A stretch of 64,000 bases of DNA from Rhodobacteraceae bacterium HLUCCA08 (GCA_001314655.1 LJSF01000028.1:170347-234346), one strand, 5' to 3'; shown: positions 1-8,399, numbered from the stretch's first letter. The notes: a model not told the origin generated them from the sequence alone. Made by a program: numbers and translations.

Positions 1-200
1 ACGTGAAAGCCGATGCAATCGACGCATTGCTTGGCGACGCCGATCGCCAGCGCCTGAAGCTCCTTGTGCTTGACCGACAGGGCGCCGTCCTTGAGCGCGC
101 CGTGATGCAGCGCCGAAAACCCCTTGGCGGCATCGGGGTGGCTGGCCCGGAAGAAATCCAGGTTCTTGTTGGTATTGGCGAGTTCGGCAGTCCAGTCCAT
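1..200 (-). CDS. AhpD-like carboxymuconolactone decarboxylase family protein (3' end off window)
   Basis: Only the N-terminal 66 codons are present; the gene runs off the left edge. The visible protein begins MDWTAELANTNKNLDFF and carries a CVDC motif followed by IGFH, the CxxC-x3-H arrangement of the AhpD/carboxymuconolactone decarboxylase family. Members are small helical proteins that use the cysteine pair in alkylhydroperoxidase-type redox chemistry, or are lactone decarboxylases. The CxxC favours the redox type, but the substrate cannot be told. The ATG at 198-200 has an AAGGGA ribosome site about 7 bases upstream. A LacI-type palindrome lies 43 bases upstream of the start. Confidence 0.8.
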   Translation of the reverse strand, partial: MDWTAELANTNKNLDFFRASHPDAAKGFSALHHGALKDGALSVKHKELQALAIGVAKQCVDCIGFH

Positions 201-242
201 GTCGGATCCCTTCCGGTTGATGGTCCGGGACTGGCTAGGCCG

Positions 243-256
243 TGTTTGCGCTAACC
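243..256. promoter_or_regulatory. Candidate CceR/LacI-type operator (imperfect)
   Basis: The 14-mer TGTTTGCGCTAACC matches the palindrome TGTTAGCGCTAACA at 12 of 14 positions, including the central GCGCTAAC. It lies between the leftward AhpD-like gene (start at 200) and the rightward hydrolase (start at 423). Similar and better sites precede edd and pfkB in this window. Assignment to CceR is inference from similarity. Confidence 0.35.
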
Positions 257-422
257 TCCTTGCGCAGGATCAATTTCCGTCCGCCCGACCGAAAGAATCG
301 GCCGGCGGCGCAGGCGGCCTGCGACATCGAACGCGCCGCCCGTGCAGCACGCCTGCACGGTTTGCTTTGCGCGATCGTGGTGTAAGGTCGCGGGGACATC
401 CGGCAACAGGGAGGTTTCGCGC

Positions 423-1148
423 ATGTCGACGTTCGTACTCGTTCACGGTGCCTGGCATACGGGGGAGCTGTTCGAACCCGTCGCGCAACCGATCCGCGCG
501 GCCGGGCACGCGGTTCATTGCCCGACCATCGCCGGCAACAATCCCGAGGATCCGCGCGGGCTGGGGCTCGAGGCCGCGATCGCGTCGATCGTCGCCCATA
601 TCGAGGCGCAGGATCTGAGCGATGTCATCCTGCTGGGCCACAGCTATGGCGGGATGGTGATCACCGGTGTCGCGGACCGCATTCCGGACCGGCTGCGGCG
701 CCTGATCTACTGGAATGCCTTCGTGCCCAATGACGGCGAATGCCTGAACGACATGGTGCCGCCGCATTACGTCGCCCTGTTCGACGCGCTCAGCGCGCAA
801 AGCCCCGACAACGGCGTGATGCTGCCGTTTCCGATCTGGCGCGACGCCTTCATCAACGATGCCTCGGCCGACTTGGCGCAATCGTCCTATGAAAAGCTGA
901 ACCCCCATCCCTACGCGACGTTCACTGATCCGATATCGCTGTCGACGAATCCCGCAGACATGCAGATCGGCAAATCCTACATCAATTGCACCGAGGACAC
1001 GGCCCTGCCGCAAAGCCTGGGGTGGCATCCGCGCCTGTCCGAGAAACTGGGCCTGTTCCGCCTGGTCCAGCTGCCGGGCAGCCACGAGCTGTGCTTCAGC
1101 GATCCGGCCGCCCTGGCCGACGCCATCCTGCGGGCCGGGCGCGACTGA
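423..1148 (+). CDS. Alpha/beta hydrolase, hydroxynitrile lyase/methylesterase-like
   Basis: A 241-aa single-domain alpha/beta hydrolase, probably cytoplasmic, with no signal peptide. The N-terminus has the oxyanion-loop VHGAWH motif (residues 7-12); the nucleophile elbow GHSYGG places the catalytic serine at residue 74; the likely catalytic histidine is H221 in the GSHELCF segment. The overall pattern resembles the plant methylesterase/hydroxynitrile lyase branch, usually annotated simply as alpha/beta fold hydrolase in bacteria; the substrate is unknown. The ATG at 423 is chosen over an in-frame start at 342 because the HG motif then sits at the proper distance from the N-terminus and a GGGAGG ribosome site lies 8 bases upstream. 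Confidence 0.85.
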   Translation: MSTFVLVHGAWHTGELFEPVAQPIRAAGHAVHCPTIAGNNPEDPRGLGLEAAIASIVAHIEAQDLSDVILLGHSYGGMVITGVADRIPDRLRRLIYWNAFVPNDGECLNDMVPPHYVALFDALSAQSPDNGVMLPFPIWRDAFINDASADLAQSSYEKLNPHPYATFTDPISLSTNPADMQIGKSYINCTEDTALPQSLGWHPRLSEKLGLFRLVQLPGSHELCFSDPAALADAILRAGRD

Positions 1149-1165
1149 ACCGGCCGGGACGGAGG

Positions 1166-1195
1166 GGGGAACAAAATTACGTAATTTTGTTCCCC
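1166..1195. terminator. 30 bp perfect palindrome between convergent genes
   Basis: Positions 1166-1180 (GGGGAACAAAATTAC) and 1181-1195 are exact reverse complements with no spacer. It sits in the 57 bp between the 3' ends of the hydrolase and pdhC, so a bidirectional terminator is the simplest reading. It is not a textbook intrinsic terminator: the T-rich stretch lies inside the descending stem rather than after it. Confidence 0.55.
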
Positions 1196-1205
1196 GCCCC
1201 GAAGG

Positions 1206-2525
1206 TCACGCCAGCATGGTCATCGGGGTTTCCAGGTTCTCGACGATCGCCGCCAGAAGCTGGGCCCCCAGCGCGCCGTCGATCACCCGGTGATCGACCG
1301 ACAATGTGGCCGTCATCACCGTCGCCACGGTCAGTTCGCCATCGGCGCCCACGACCGGCCGTTTGGCCCCGGCGCCGACCGCCAGGATGCCGCCATGGGG
1401 CGGGTTGATGACCGCATCGAAATCGTCGATGCCGTACATCCCGAGGTTGGAGATCGCGAAGGAACCGCCGACATATTCATGCGGCGCCAGCTTGCGATCC
1501 CGGGCCCGGGTGGCAAGGTCCTTCATCTCGGCCGACAGCGCCGAAAGCGATTTCATGTGGGCGTCCTGCAGCACCGGGGTGAACAGCCCGCCCTCGACCG
1601 CGACGGCGACGGCCACGTCCGACGGTTTCAGCCGCAGGATCCGGTCGCCGGCCCAGACCGCATTGGCTTCGGGCACCTGCTGCAGGGCATTGGCGCAGGC
1701 CTTGATGATGAAATCGTTGACCGACAGTTTCACGCCGCGGCCCTCGAGCTGCGTGTTCAGTTCGGACCGCAGTTTCAGCAGCGCATCCAGCCGGATGTCG
1801 CGACGCAGGTAGAAATGCGGGATCGTCTGCTTGGCCTCGGTCAGCCGGGCGGCGACGGTCCGGCGCATGCCGTCGAGTGCGACCTCCTGCGTGTCGCGGC
1901 CCTGGTACATCTTCAGCACCTGGTCGGCCGAAGGGCCGGTCGGCATCGCGCCGGCGGGGGCGGGGGCTGCCTTGGCGGGCGTTTCGGCCGATGCCGCCGC
2001 CGGTTGCGGCCGGGCGCTGGCGCCTTCGACATCGGCCTTGACGATCCGGCCATGCGGCCCCGAGCCCCGGATCTGCGCCAGGTCCAGCCCCTTGTCGGCG
2101 GCGATCCGGCGGGCGAGGGGCGAGGCGAAGATGCGGTCGCCGTCCTTGCGCGGCGCGGGCGGCGCGGCGGCCGGTTCGGCGGCGGCCTCATCGGCGGTCT
2201 TCGCCGCCTCTTCGGGCGCGGCGGCGGGGGCCGATGACGGGGCCGCGGCCCCGGAAGAGGCAGCCGCGCCGGACATGTCCTCTCCGGCCTCGCCGATCAG
2301 GGCGATCGGGGTGTTGACCTTGACCCCCTCGGTGCCTTCCTCGACCAGGATCCTGCCGATCACACCTTCGTCCACGGCTTCGAATTCCATCGTCGCCTTG
2401 TCGGTCTCGATCTCGGCCAGCAGGTCGCCGGCATTCACGGTATCGCCCTCTTTCACCAGCCACTTGGCCAGGGTGCCTTCCTCCATCGTCGGGGACAGGG
2501 CGGGCATCAGGATTTCCGTCGGCAT
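1206..2525 (-). CDS. pdhC: Pyruvate dehydrogenase E2, dihydrolipoamide acetyltransferase
   Basis: A 439-aa E2 core subunit transferring the acetyl group from lipoamide to CoA. Domains in order: one lipoyl domain (residues 1-80, lipoyl lysine K43 in ETDKATME), an Ala/Pro-rich linker (about 85-130), the peripheral-subunit binding domain (about 132-168, [16 protein letters not shown]), a second linker, and the catalytic domain (about 205-439) with the active-site DHRVIDGA motif (H412, D416). Third gene of pdhA-pdhB-pdhC; 13 bp separate it from pdhB. Its lipoyl-domain DNA is nearly identical to that at the start of pdhB. Confidence 0.97.
   Translation of the reverse strand: MPTEILMPALSPTMEEGTLAKWLVKEGDTVNAGDLLAEIETDKATMEFEAVDEGVIGRILVEEGTEGVKVNTPIALIGEAGEDMSGAAASSGAAAPSSAPAAAPEEAAKTADEAAAEPAAAPPAPRKDGDRIFASPLARRIAADKGLDLAQIRGSGPHGRIVKADVEGASARPQPAAASAETPAKAAPAPAGAMPTGPSADQVLKMYQGRDTQEVALDGMRRTVAARLTEAKQTIPHFYLRRDIRLDALLKLRSELNTQLEGRGVKLSVNDFIIKACANALQQVPEANAVWAGDRILRLKPSDVAVAVAVEGGLFTPVLQDAHMKSLSALSAEMKDLATRARDRKLAPHEYVGGSFAISNLGMYGIDDFDAVINPPHGGILAVGAGAKRPVVGADGELTVATVMTATLSVDHRVIDGALGAQLLAAIVENLETPMTMLA
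2281..2525 (-). repeat. Lipoyl-domain coding repeat shared with pdhB (partner 3680-3924)
   Basis: The first about 245 bp of pdhC and of pdhB are nearly identical at DNA level, including most third codon positions, whereas the remainder of the two genes is unrelated. At protein level the first 76 residues differ at only a few positions (P2/A2, L35/I35, L77/V77 region). This is more than functional constraint requires and points to recent duplication or continuing gene conversion. Confidence 0.8.
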
Positions 2526-2538
2526 GATCGCGCCCTCC

Positions 2539-3924
2539 TCAGCGATAGGTGACCTTGCGCACCGCCTCGATCACCTCGTCGGTGGAGGTCAGCGCGAGCT
2601 TTTCCAGGTTGGCCGCATAGGGCATCGGCACGTCCTTGCCGGTGCAACTGATCACCGGCGCGTCAAGCCAGTCGAAGGCCTCGCGGCTGACGATGGCGGC
2701 CAGCGAATAGCCGATCGAACCCATCGGCCAGCCTTCCTCGACCGTGACCATGCGGTTGGTCTTCTGCACGCTGTCGATCACCGTGGCGGTGTCGAGCGGG
2801 CGCAGGCTGCGCAGGTCGATCACCTCGGCCTCGATCCCGTCCTCGGCCAGTTTGCCGGCCGCTTCCATGGCGTAGGACATGCCGATGCCGAAGCTGACGA
2901 TGGTCACGTCCGACCCTGCGCGGGCGATGCGCGCCTTGCCGAAGGGGATGGTGAAATCCTCCAGCTTGGGCACCTCGAAGGAGCGGCCGTAAAGGATCTC
3001 GTTCTCCAGGAAGATCACCGGGTTCGGGTCGCGGATCGCCGATTTCAGCAGGCCCTTGGCATCGGCGGCGGTGTAGGGCATCGCCACCTTCAGGCCGGGG
3101 ACCTGGGCATACCAGGCGGCATAATCCTGGCTGTGCTGGGCACCGACGCGGGCGGCCGCGCCATTGGCACCGCGGAACACCATCGGCGCGCCCATCTGGC
3201 CGCCGGACATGTAGAGCGTCTTGGCCGCCGAGTTGATGATCTGGTCCATCGCCTGCATGGCGAAGTTGAAGGTCATGAATTCGACGATCGGCCGCAAGCC
3301 GCCGAAGGCGGCGCCGACGGCCAGACCGGTGAAGCCATGTTCGGTGATCGGGGTGTCGATCACCCGCCTGGGGCCGAACCTGTCCAGCAGGCCCTGGCTG
3401 ATCTTGTAGGCGCCCTGGTATTCGGCCACCTCCTCGCCCATCAGAAAGACGCTGTCGTCGCGCTCCATTTCCTCGGCCATGGCCTGGTTGAGCGCCTCGC
3501 GCACGGTCATGGTCACGGTTTCGGTGCCCTCGGGCCAGTCGGGGGACCGGTCGGGTCGGGGCGGGGCGGCGGGCTGGGCCGCGACCTTGGGCGCGGCGGG
3601 GGCCTCTTTGGGGGCATCCGCCCCCGCATCGGCCGAAGAGGGGGCATCCGCCCCCGATGAGGCGGCCGCGGACATGTCCTCGCCCGCCTCGCCGATCACC
3701 GCGATCGGGGTGTTGACCTTGACCCCCTCGGTGCCTTCCTCGACCAGGATCCTGCCGATCACGCCCTCGTCCACGGCTTCGAATTCCATCGTCGCCTTGT
3801 CGGTCTCGATCTCGGCCAGGATGTCGCCGGCATTCACGGTATCGCCCTCTTTCACCAGCCACTTGGCCAGGGTGCCTTCCTCCATGGTCGGGGACAGGGC
3901 GGGCATCAGGATTTCGGTCGCCAT
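2539..3924 (-). CDS. pdhB: Pyruvate dehydrogenase E1 beta subunit with N-terminal lipoyl domain
   Basis: A 461-aa E1-beta subunit forming the thiamine-diphosphate dehydrogenase heterotetramer with PdhA. Residues 1-80 are a lipoyl domain (K43 in ETDKATME), then an Ala/Pro/Asp linker to about residue 135, then the transketolase pyrimidine-binding domain ([14 protein letters not shown], then [17 protein letters not shown]) and the C-terminal transketolase domain. A lipoyl domain fused to E1-beta is known from alphaproteobacterial PDH operons and explains the extra length over the usual about 330 aa. It lies 3 bp downstream of pdhA and is probably translationally coupled. Confidence 0.97.
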   Translation of the reverse strand: MATEILMPALSPTMEEGTLAKWLVKEGDTVNAGDILAEIETDKATMEFEAVDEGVIGRILVEEGTEGVKVNTPIAVIGEAGEDMSAAASSGADAPSSADAGADAPKEAPAAPKVAAQPAAPPRPDRSPDWPEGTETVTMTVREALNQAMAEEMERDDSVFLMGEEVAEYQGAYKISQGLLDRFGPRRVIDTPITEHGFTGLAVGAAFGGLRPIVEFMTFNFAMQAMDQIINSAAKTLYMSGGQMGAPMVFRGANGAAARVGAQHSQDYAAWYAQVPGLKVAMPYTAADAKGLLKSAIRDPNPVIFLENEILYGRSFEVPKLEDFTIPFGKARIARAGSDVTIVSFGIGMSYAMEAAGKLAEDGIEAEVIDLRSLRPLDTATVIDSVQKTNRMVTVEEGWPMGSIGYSLAAIVSREAFDWLDAPVISCTGKDVPMPYAANLEKLALTSTDEVIEAVRKVTYR

Positions 3925-3927
3925 GGA

Positions 3928-4938
3928 TCAGGCCTCCTGCGGGACGTCGTCGGCGTAGATGTCGGTCCAGAGCTCGTCGAGCGCCGGTTCGGGGCTTTCC
4001 TTGGAGAATTCGGCCGCCGCGTTGACGATGTCCTTGATCTCCTTGTCGATCGCCTTGAGGTCCTCTTCGGAGGCATGATCGCCGTCCAGAAGCATGGTCC
4101 GCACATGGTCGATCGGGTCGCGTTCGTCGCGCATCTTCTGCACCTCTTCGCGGGTCCGGTACTTGGCCGGGTCCGACATCGAGTGGCCGCGATAGCGATA
4201 GGTCATGACCTCGAGGATATAGGGCCCCTTGCCGGCGCGGCAGTGGGCCACGGCCTTTTCGCCGGCGGCCTTGACCGCCAGCACATCCATGCCGTCGACC
4301 GCTTCGCCCTCGATCCCGTAGGCGGCGCCGCGTTCCCAGAAATCCGGCGACTTGGTGGCGCGTTTCACGCTGGTGCCCATGGCATACTGGTTGTTCTCGA
4401 TCACGAAGACGACCGGCAGGTCCCAGAGTTCGGCCATGTTGTAGGTTTCCGCGACCTGGCCCTGGTTCGCCGCGCCGTCGCCGAAATAGGCGAAGGTGAC
4501 GCGGTCATTGCCCTTGTACTTGTCGGAAAAGGCCAGGCCGGCGCCGATCGGCACCTGGGCGCCGACGATGCCGTGGCCGCCGTAGAAATGCTTTTCCTTG
4601 GAGAACATGTGCATCGAGCCGCCCTTGCCCTTGGAATAACCGCCCTCGCGGCCCGTGAGCTCGGCCATCACGCCCTTTGGGTCCATGCCGCAGGCCAGCA
4701 TGTGGCCGTGATCGCGGTAGGAGGTGACGCGCTTGTCGCCCTCGTCGGCGGCGGCTTCGAGGCCGACCACCACGGCCTCCTGGCCGATATAGAGGTGGCA
4801 GAACCCGCCGATCAGGCCCATGCCATACAGCTGGCCGGCCTTCTCCTCGAATCGGCGGATCAGCAGCATGTCGCGGTAGAAGCGGGTCAGATCCTCGGCG
4901 GAAACGTTTGGTTTCCTTGTGGTTTTCCGTGCGGCCAT
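3928..4938 (-). CDS. pdhA: Pyruvate dehydrogenase E1 alpha subunit
   Basis: A 336-aa thiamine-diphosphate-binding subunit that decarboxylates pyruvate and, with PdhB, reductively acetylates the lipoyl arm. The ThDP/Mg motif starts at GDG (153-155) and continues through AANQGQ to the downstream ENNQYAMGT. The phosphorylation-loop-like segment YRYRGHSMSDP is present, as in all E1-alpha proteins. First gene of pdhABC; the ribosome site GGGAGG lies 6-7 bases before the ATG. A TATAAA element and the palindrome GTTTAACGTTAAAC lie 44-53 bp upstream, giving the operon its own regulated promoter despite the ftsB-like gene on the same strand just upstream. Confidence 0.97.
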   Translation of the reverse strand: MAARKTTRKPNVSAEDLTRFYRDMLLIRRFEEKAGQLYGMGLIGGFCHLYIGQEAVVVGLEAAADEGDKRVTSYRDHGHMLACGMDPKGVMAELTGREGGYSKGKGGSMHMFSKEKHFYGGHGIVGAQVPIGAGLAFSDKYKGNDRVTFAYFGDGAANQGQVAETYNMAELWDLPVVFVIENNQYAMGTSVKRATKSPDFWERGAAYGIEGEAVDGMDVLAVKAAGEKAVAHCRAGKGPYILEVMTYRYRGHSMSDPAKYRTREEVQKMRDERDPIDHVRTMLLDGDHASEEDLKAIDKEIKDIVNAAAEFSKESPEPALDELWTDIYADDVPQEA

Positions 4939-4968
4939 GGGTCCTCCCTGCGCGCTGTCGGGAAAATG

Positions 4969-4991
4969 GTTTAACGTTAAACTATTTTATA
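4969..4991 (-). promoter_or_regulatory. pdhA promoter -10 with overlapping 14 bp palindromic operator
   Basis: On the minus strand TATAAAAT (about 4984-4991) is followed immediately by the perfect palindrome GTTTAACGTTAAAC (4969-4982). The even palindrome with central CG is typical of LacI-family operators and shares the TTA-N-CG-N-TAA core with the sites before edd and pfkB. Its position at or just past the transcription start suggests repression. The regulator is inferred. Confidence 0.5.
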
Positions 4992-5080
4992 TCAGAGGTT
5001 GCGGCGCTTTGCATCCGGAAATTCGGGGCGATGGCCTGCGGGGCCGGCGACCGGCAAGGATCCGCGCCGGGCGGGTCGGG

Positions 5081-5380
5081 TCAGCGGATGACGATTTCGT
5101 CGGCGCGCACCAGGCCCAGCACGTCGCGGGCCTGCTGGTCCAGCAGGTCGAGGTCGAGATAGGTATCGGACAGGCGCCGCGTCAGGTTCTCCATCCGGGC
5201 GACATCGGCGTGAAGGATCGCCAGTTCCTCGGCCAGGGCACGGCCTTCGGCCTCGACCTCGGCGCGTTTGAAAATGCCGTAATCGCCCTGCACCGCAGCA
5301 AAGGCGAAATACAGCCCCAGCATCAGGAGCGTCGCGAAATAGAGAACCACGCCGATCGGCGCGCCCTTGCGTCGGGTCAT
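5081..5380 (-). CDS. ftsB: Septum formation initiator FtsB/DivIC-like protein
   Basis: A 99-aa bitopic membrane protein. Residues 1-7 are basic (MTRRKGA), 8-30 form one transmembrane helix (VVLYFATLLMLGLYFAFAAV), then a coiled-coil stretch (about 36-75, EVEAEGRALAEELAILHADVA) and the conserved tail DLLDQQARDVLGLVRADEIV. This is the FtsB/DivIC architecture; FtsB links FtsQ and FtsL in the divisome. It is short, and alphaproteobacterial FtsB proteins diverge, so the name rests on topology and the tail motif. It lies upstream of pdhA on the same strand, a position usual in this lineage. Confidence 0.85.
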   Translation of the reverse strand: MTRRKGAPIGVVLYFATLLMLGLYFAFAAVQGDYGIFKRAEVEAEGRALAEELAILHADVARMENLTRRLSDTYLDLDLLDQQARDVLGLVRADEIVIR

Positions 5381-5529
5381 GGGGTCGGTCCTGCCTCGTC
5401 CGGCCTCTGGTTCGGGCCGCTGCGCCGCAGCCTCGCATATCCGAATCGCTTTGTGAATCCCCTTTCGTCGATTGACCCCGGCCCCCCGGGATGGCAGAGG
5501 ACGGACATGTCCAAGCGAAAGAGTCAGGC

Positions 5530-7185
5530 ATGAGCGCGGATGCGGCCCCGGTCCACCGGATGCGCGGCATCTGGGCGTTCCGCATCATCGCGGCATTGGT
5601 GGTGGCGCTCTGCCTGCTGCCGCTGGTCGCGGTGGCGCTTGCCGCGGTCACCGGCAGCGGCGACACGGTGGCGAGCCTCGCCCAGACCGTGCTTGGCCGC
5701 TACGCCGGCACCACGCTGGCCCTGGTGGTGCTGGTCGGCGGCGGCGCGCTGGTCCTCGGCACCACCACCGCCTGGCTGGTGACGATGTGCGAGTTTCCGG
5801 GCCGTCGCTGGCTGGAGATCGCGCTGGTCCTGCCGCTGGCCTTTCCGGCCTATGTGCTGGCCTATGCCTATACCCATGTGCTGGACCATCCCGGCATCGT
5901 CCAGAGCCTGCTGCGCGATGTGACCGGCTGGGGGCCGCGCGATTACTGGTTCCCGGAAATCCGCTCCCTGGGCGGCGCGGCGCTGATGCTGACCCTGGTG
6001 CTTTACCCTTATGTCTACCTGCTGGCGCGGGCGGCCTTCCTGCAGCAATCGGCCAGCGCCTTCATCGCCGCGCGGGCCCTGGGCAAGGGGCCGGTGACGG
6101 CCTTCCTCAAAGTGTCGCTGCCGATGGCGCGGCCGGCGATCGCCTCGGGCGTGCTGCTGGCGGTGATGGAGACGATCGCCGATTACGGCACCGTCGCCTA
6201 TTTCGGGGTCCAGACCTATGCGACCGGCATCTATTCCAGCTGGATCACCTTTGCCGATCGCGGCGCCGCGGCGCAGCTGGCCCTGGGGCTGCTGGCCTTT
6301 GCCCTGCTGCTGGTGGTTCTGGATCACCTGACGCGCGGGGGCGGCAGGCAGCACCAGCTCAACCGCCGGCAAGAGGTGCTGACGCGGATGACGCTGCGCG
6401 GCCGGGCGCGGGTCTTTGCCTGGGTCGTGACCGGGCTGCCGGTTCTGCTGGGCGCGGCGCTGCCGGTGCTGATCCTGGTCGACATGGCGATCGGTTCGGG
6501 CCAGGACCTGCTGGGACGGCGCTACATGCGGTTCCTGGCCTCGTCGGTGTCGCTGGCGGCGATCGCGGCGGGGGTGACCATGGCGGCGGCGATCGCGCTG
6601 AGCTATTACGACCGGCTGTTCCCGGGCCGCGGCTCGCGCGGGGCGCTGACCGTGGCGCGGCTGGGCTATGCGGTGCCGGGCGGGGTGATCGCGGTCGGGC
6701 TGATGGTGCCCTTCGCGGCCTTCGACAATGCGCTCGACGGCTTCATGCGCGACCGGTTCGGCATCGCGACGGGGCTGCTGTTCACCGGGTCGATCCTGTT
6801 GATGGTCGGGGCCTATGTGATCCGCTTCATGGCCGCGGGCCTGGGCGCCTATCGCGGCGGGCAGCTGCAGCTGAACCCCAACATGGACGCCGCCGCCCGC
6901 AGCCTGGGCGCGCGGCCGATGGGGGTGCTGGCGCGGATTCACCTGCCGATCCTGACGCCGTCGATCCTGACCGGGGCGCTGATCGTCTTCGTCGACGTGA
7001 TGAAGGAATTGCCGGCGACGCTGATCCTGCGGCCCCTGGGCTGGGATACGCTGGCGGTGCAGGCCTTTCGGCTGGCCAGCGACGAGCGGCTGGAAGGCGC
7101 GGCGGTGCCCAGCCTGGTGATCGTCGCGGTCGGGCTGTTGCCGGTGCTGCTGATCTGCCGGCAGGTCGGGCTGTATCGAAGGTAG
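5530..7185 (+). CDS. fbpB: Ferric iron ABC transporter permease (FbpB/SfuB type)
   Basis: A 551-aa inner-membrane permease made of two tandem binding-protein-dependent transport domains, the duplicated form typical of FbpB/SfuB. EAA-like cytoplasmic loops for ATPase contact are visible in both halves: ARALGKGPVTAFLKVSLP around residue 190 and ARSLGARPMGVLARIHLP around residue 460. The substrate call rests on the double-length architecture and the adjacent FbpA-type binding protein, which is encoded convergently. No FbpC ATPase is present in the window. The start at 5530 (MSADAAP) is chosen over an in-frame ATG at 5491 that lacks a ribosome site; both are weak. Confidence 0.85.
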   Translation: MSADAAPVHRMRGIWAFRIIAALVVALCLLPLVAVALAAVTGSGDTVASLAQTVLGRYAGTTLALVVLVGGGALVLGTTTAWLVTMCEFPGRRWLEIALVLPLAFPAYVLAYAYTHVLDHPGIVQSLLRDVTGWGPRDYWFPEIRSLGGAALMLTLVLYPYVYLLARAAFLQQSASAFIAARALGKGPVTAFLKVSLPMARPAIASGVLLAVMETIADYGTVAYFGVQTYATGIYSSWITFADRGAAAQLALGLLAFALLLVVLDHLTRGGGRQHQLNRRQEVLTRMTLRGRARVFAWVVTGLPVLLGAALPVLILVDMAIGSGQDLLGRRYMRFLASSVSLAAIAAGVTMAAAIALSYYDRLFPGRGSRGALTVARLGYAVPGGVIAVGLMVPFAAFDNALDGFMRDRFGIATGLLFTGSILLMVGAYVIRFMAAGLGAYRGGQLQLNPNMDAAARSLGARPMGVLARIHLPILTPSILTGALIVFVDVMKELPATLILRPLGWDTLAVQAFRLASDERLEGAAVPSLVIVAVGLLPVLLICRQVGLYRR

Positions 7186-7193
7186 CGCGACGG

Positions 7194-7221
7194 AAAACGC
7201 CCCCGGGTTTCCCCGGGGGCG
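7194..7221. terminator. Intrinsic terminator between convergent fbpB and fbpA
   Basis: A 10 bp GC stem, CGCCCCCGGG (7198-7207) with CCCGGGGGCG (7212-7221), and a 4-base loop. Read leftward it is followed by TTTT (7197-7194), so it best serves fbpA; it may also stop fbpB transcripts. Confidence 0.8.
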
Positions 7222-7250
7222 CAAGAATTTCATATAAAATTCCTTGGCGC

Positions 7251-8264
7251 CTATTCCCAGCCGACCGCGTTGAAGATCTCCTGGGCGTCGCCCAGATGGG
7301 CGGCGACGGCGGTCAGGTCGACGTCATCGGCCTTGAACGCGCCCAGGCTGGCGACGCTGTCGGCCAGCGGCACACCGGCCACCGCCGGGAATTCGTCGTT
7401 GCCTTCCGAGAAATAGGCCTGCGCCTGATCCGAGGCGAGGTATTCGAGGAACAGGCGGGCATTCTCGGCATTGGGCGCATTGGCGGCGATGCCGGCGCCC
7501 GAGATGTTCACATGGGCGCCATTGCCGCCCTGGTCGGGAAACACCCAGCCGATCCGGTCGATATCGGCGCTGAGGCCGTCGACCTCGGTCCGGATGGCGC
7601 GGGCGAAGTAATAGGTGTTCGACACCGCGATCGCGCATTCGCCCGACACCACGCCCCGGATCTGGTCGGTATCGCCGCCCTGGGGCGCGCGGGCCATGTT
7701 GGCGACAACGCCTTCGGCCCAGGCGCGGGCGGCCTCTTCGCCCTGGTTCTCGATGATCGAGGCCAGCAGGGTCTGGTTGTAGGTGTTGGTCGAGGACCGG
7801 ATGCAGACCAGCCCCTCATAGGCCGGATCAGCCAGGTCGGCATAGGTCTGGGGCGGATTCTCCACCGCGTCCTTGTCGTAGAAGAAGATCCGCGCGCGCT
7901 GCGAAAAGCCGAACCAGCGATTGTCGGCATCCTGCAGGTTGGCGGGGATGCGCTGTTCCAGCACCTCGCTGTCGACCGGTTGCAGCAGGCCCATATCGGC
8001 GGCGCGGGCCAGGCGCGAGGTGTCGACGGTGATCAGCACGTCGGCGGGGCTGTTCGCGCCCTCGGCCTCCAACCGGGTGATCAGCTCGTCGGCATTGCCC
8101 TCGATCCGGTTGATGGTGACGCCATGCAGCTCTTCGAAATCGCTGTAGAGCCGTTCGTCGGTGTCGTAGTGGCGCGAGGAATAGAGGTTCAGCTCGCCCT
8201 CGGCGACAGCAAGGCCGGGCAGGGCGGCAAGGGCGGCGCTGGCAAGCAGCAGGGTGCGGGTCAT
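7251..8264 (-). CDS. fbpA: Periplasmic ferric iron-binding protein (FbpA type)
   Basis: A 337-aa class of extracellular solute-binding protein delivering Fe(III) to the FbpB permease. Residues 1-21 are a Sec signal peptide (LLLASAALAALPGLAVA). The mature protein starts EGELNLYSSRHY, the typical FbpA/FutA opening, and has the adjacent tyrosine pair (about residues 218-219 in SNTYYFAR) that coordinates ferric iron in this family. The ATG at 8264 has GGGAGA 6 bases upstream; an earlier in-frame start would bury the signal peptide. A palindromic operator candidate sits 20 bp upstream. Confidence 0.92.
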   Translation of the reverse strand: MTRTLLLASAALAALPGLAVAEGELNLYSSRHYDTDERLYSDFEELHGVTINRIEGNADELITRLEAEGANSPADVLITVDTSRLARAADMGLLQPVDSEVLEQRIPANLQDADNRWFGFSQRARIFFYDKDAVENPPQTYADLADPAYEGLVCIRSSTNTYNQTLLASIIENQGEEAARAWAEGVVANMARAPQGGDTDQIRGVVSGECAIAVSNTYYFARAIRTEVDGLSADIDRIGWVFPDQGGNGAHVNISGAGIAANAPNAENARLFLEYLASDQAQAYFSEGNDEFPAVAGVPLADSVASLGAFKADDVDLTAVAAHLGDAQEIFNAVGWE

Positions 8265-8283
8265 GTCGGTCTCCCATATTTCT

Positions 8284-8296
8284 GACAATAATTGTC
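8284..8296. promoter_or_regulatory. Palindrome upstream of fbpA, candidate iron-responsive operator
   Basis: GACAATAATTGTC is a perfect odd palindrome 20-32 bp before the fbpA start, in an AT-rich island (TATACGATT follows). Its position fits control of an iron uptake gene by an IscR/RirA- or Fur-type regulator, but it does not clearly match a consensus I can state with certainty. Confidence 0.4.
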
Positions 8297-8330
8297 GAAT
8301 ATACGATTCACCTATCGGGTCAAGAGATTT

Positions 8331-8377
8331 CCGACTAAAAAAGTCGGAAAGCCGCGGAGGGGGATCTCCGCGGCTTT
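8331..8377 (-). terminator. Intrinsic terminator of fba
   Basis: A 12 bp stem, AAAGCCGCGGAG (8348-8359) with its complement (8366-8377), lies 22 bp past the aldolase stop. On the minus strand it is followed by CCGACTTTTTTAGTCGG (8331-8347), which contains a six-T run and is itself a small hairpin. Confidence 0.8.
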
Positions 8378-8399
8378 CGTCAAGGTCGTGAACAGGTGC

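Noticed and set aside
124-618. 164-codon plus-strand frame spanning the AhpD-like gene and the hydrolase start
   Set aside because: It overlaps two better genes in other frames and its translation is Arg/Ser/Pro-rich without domains.
1831-3660. 609-codon open frame on the plus strand opposite pdhB and pdhC
   Set aside because: It is antisense to clear PDH subunits; the translation is Ala/Arg/Gly-rich without any family pattern, as expected for shadows in GC-rich DNA.
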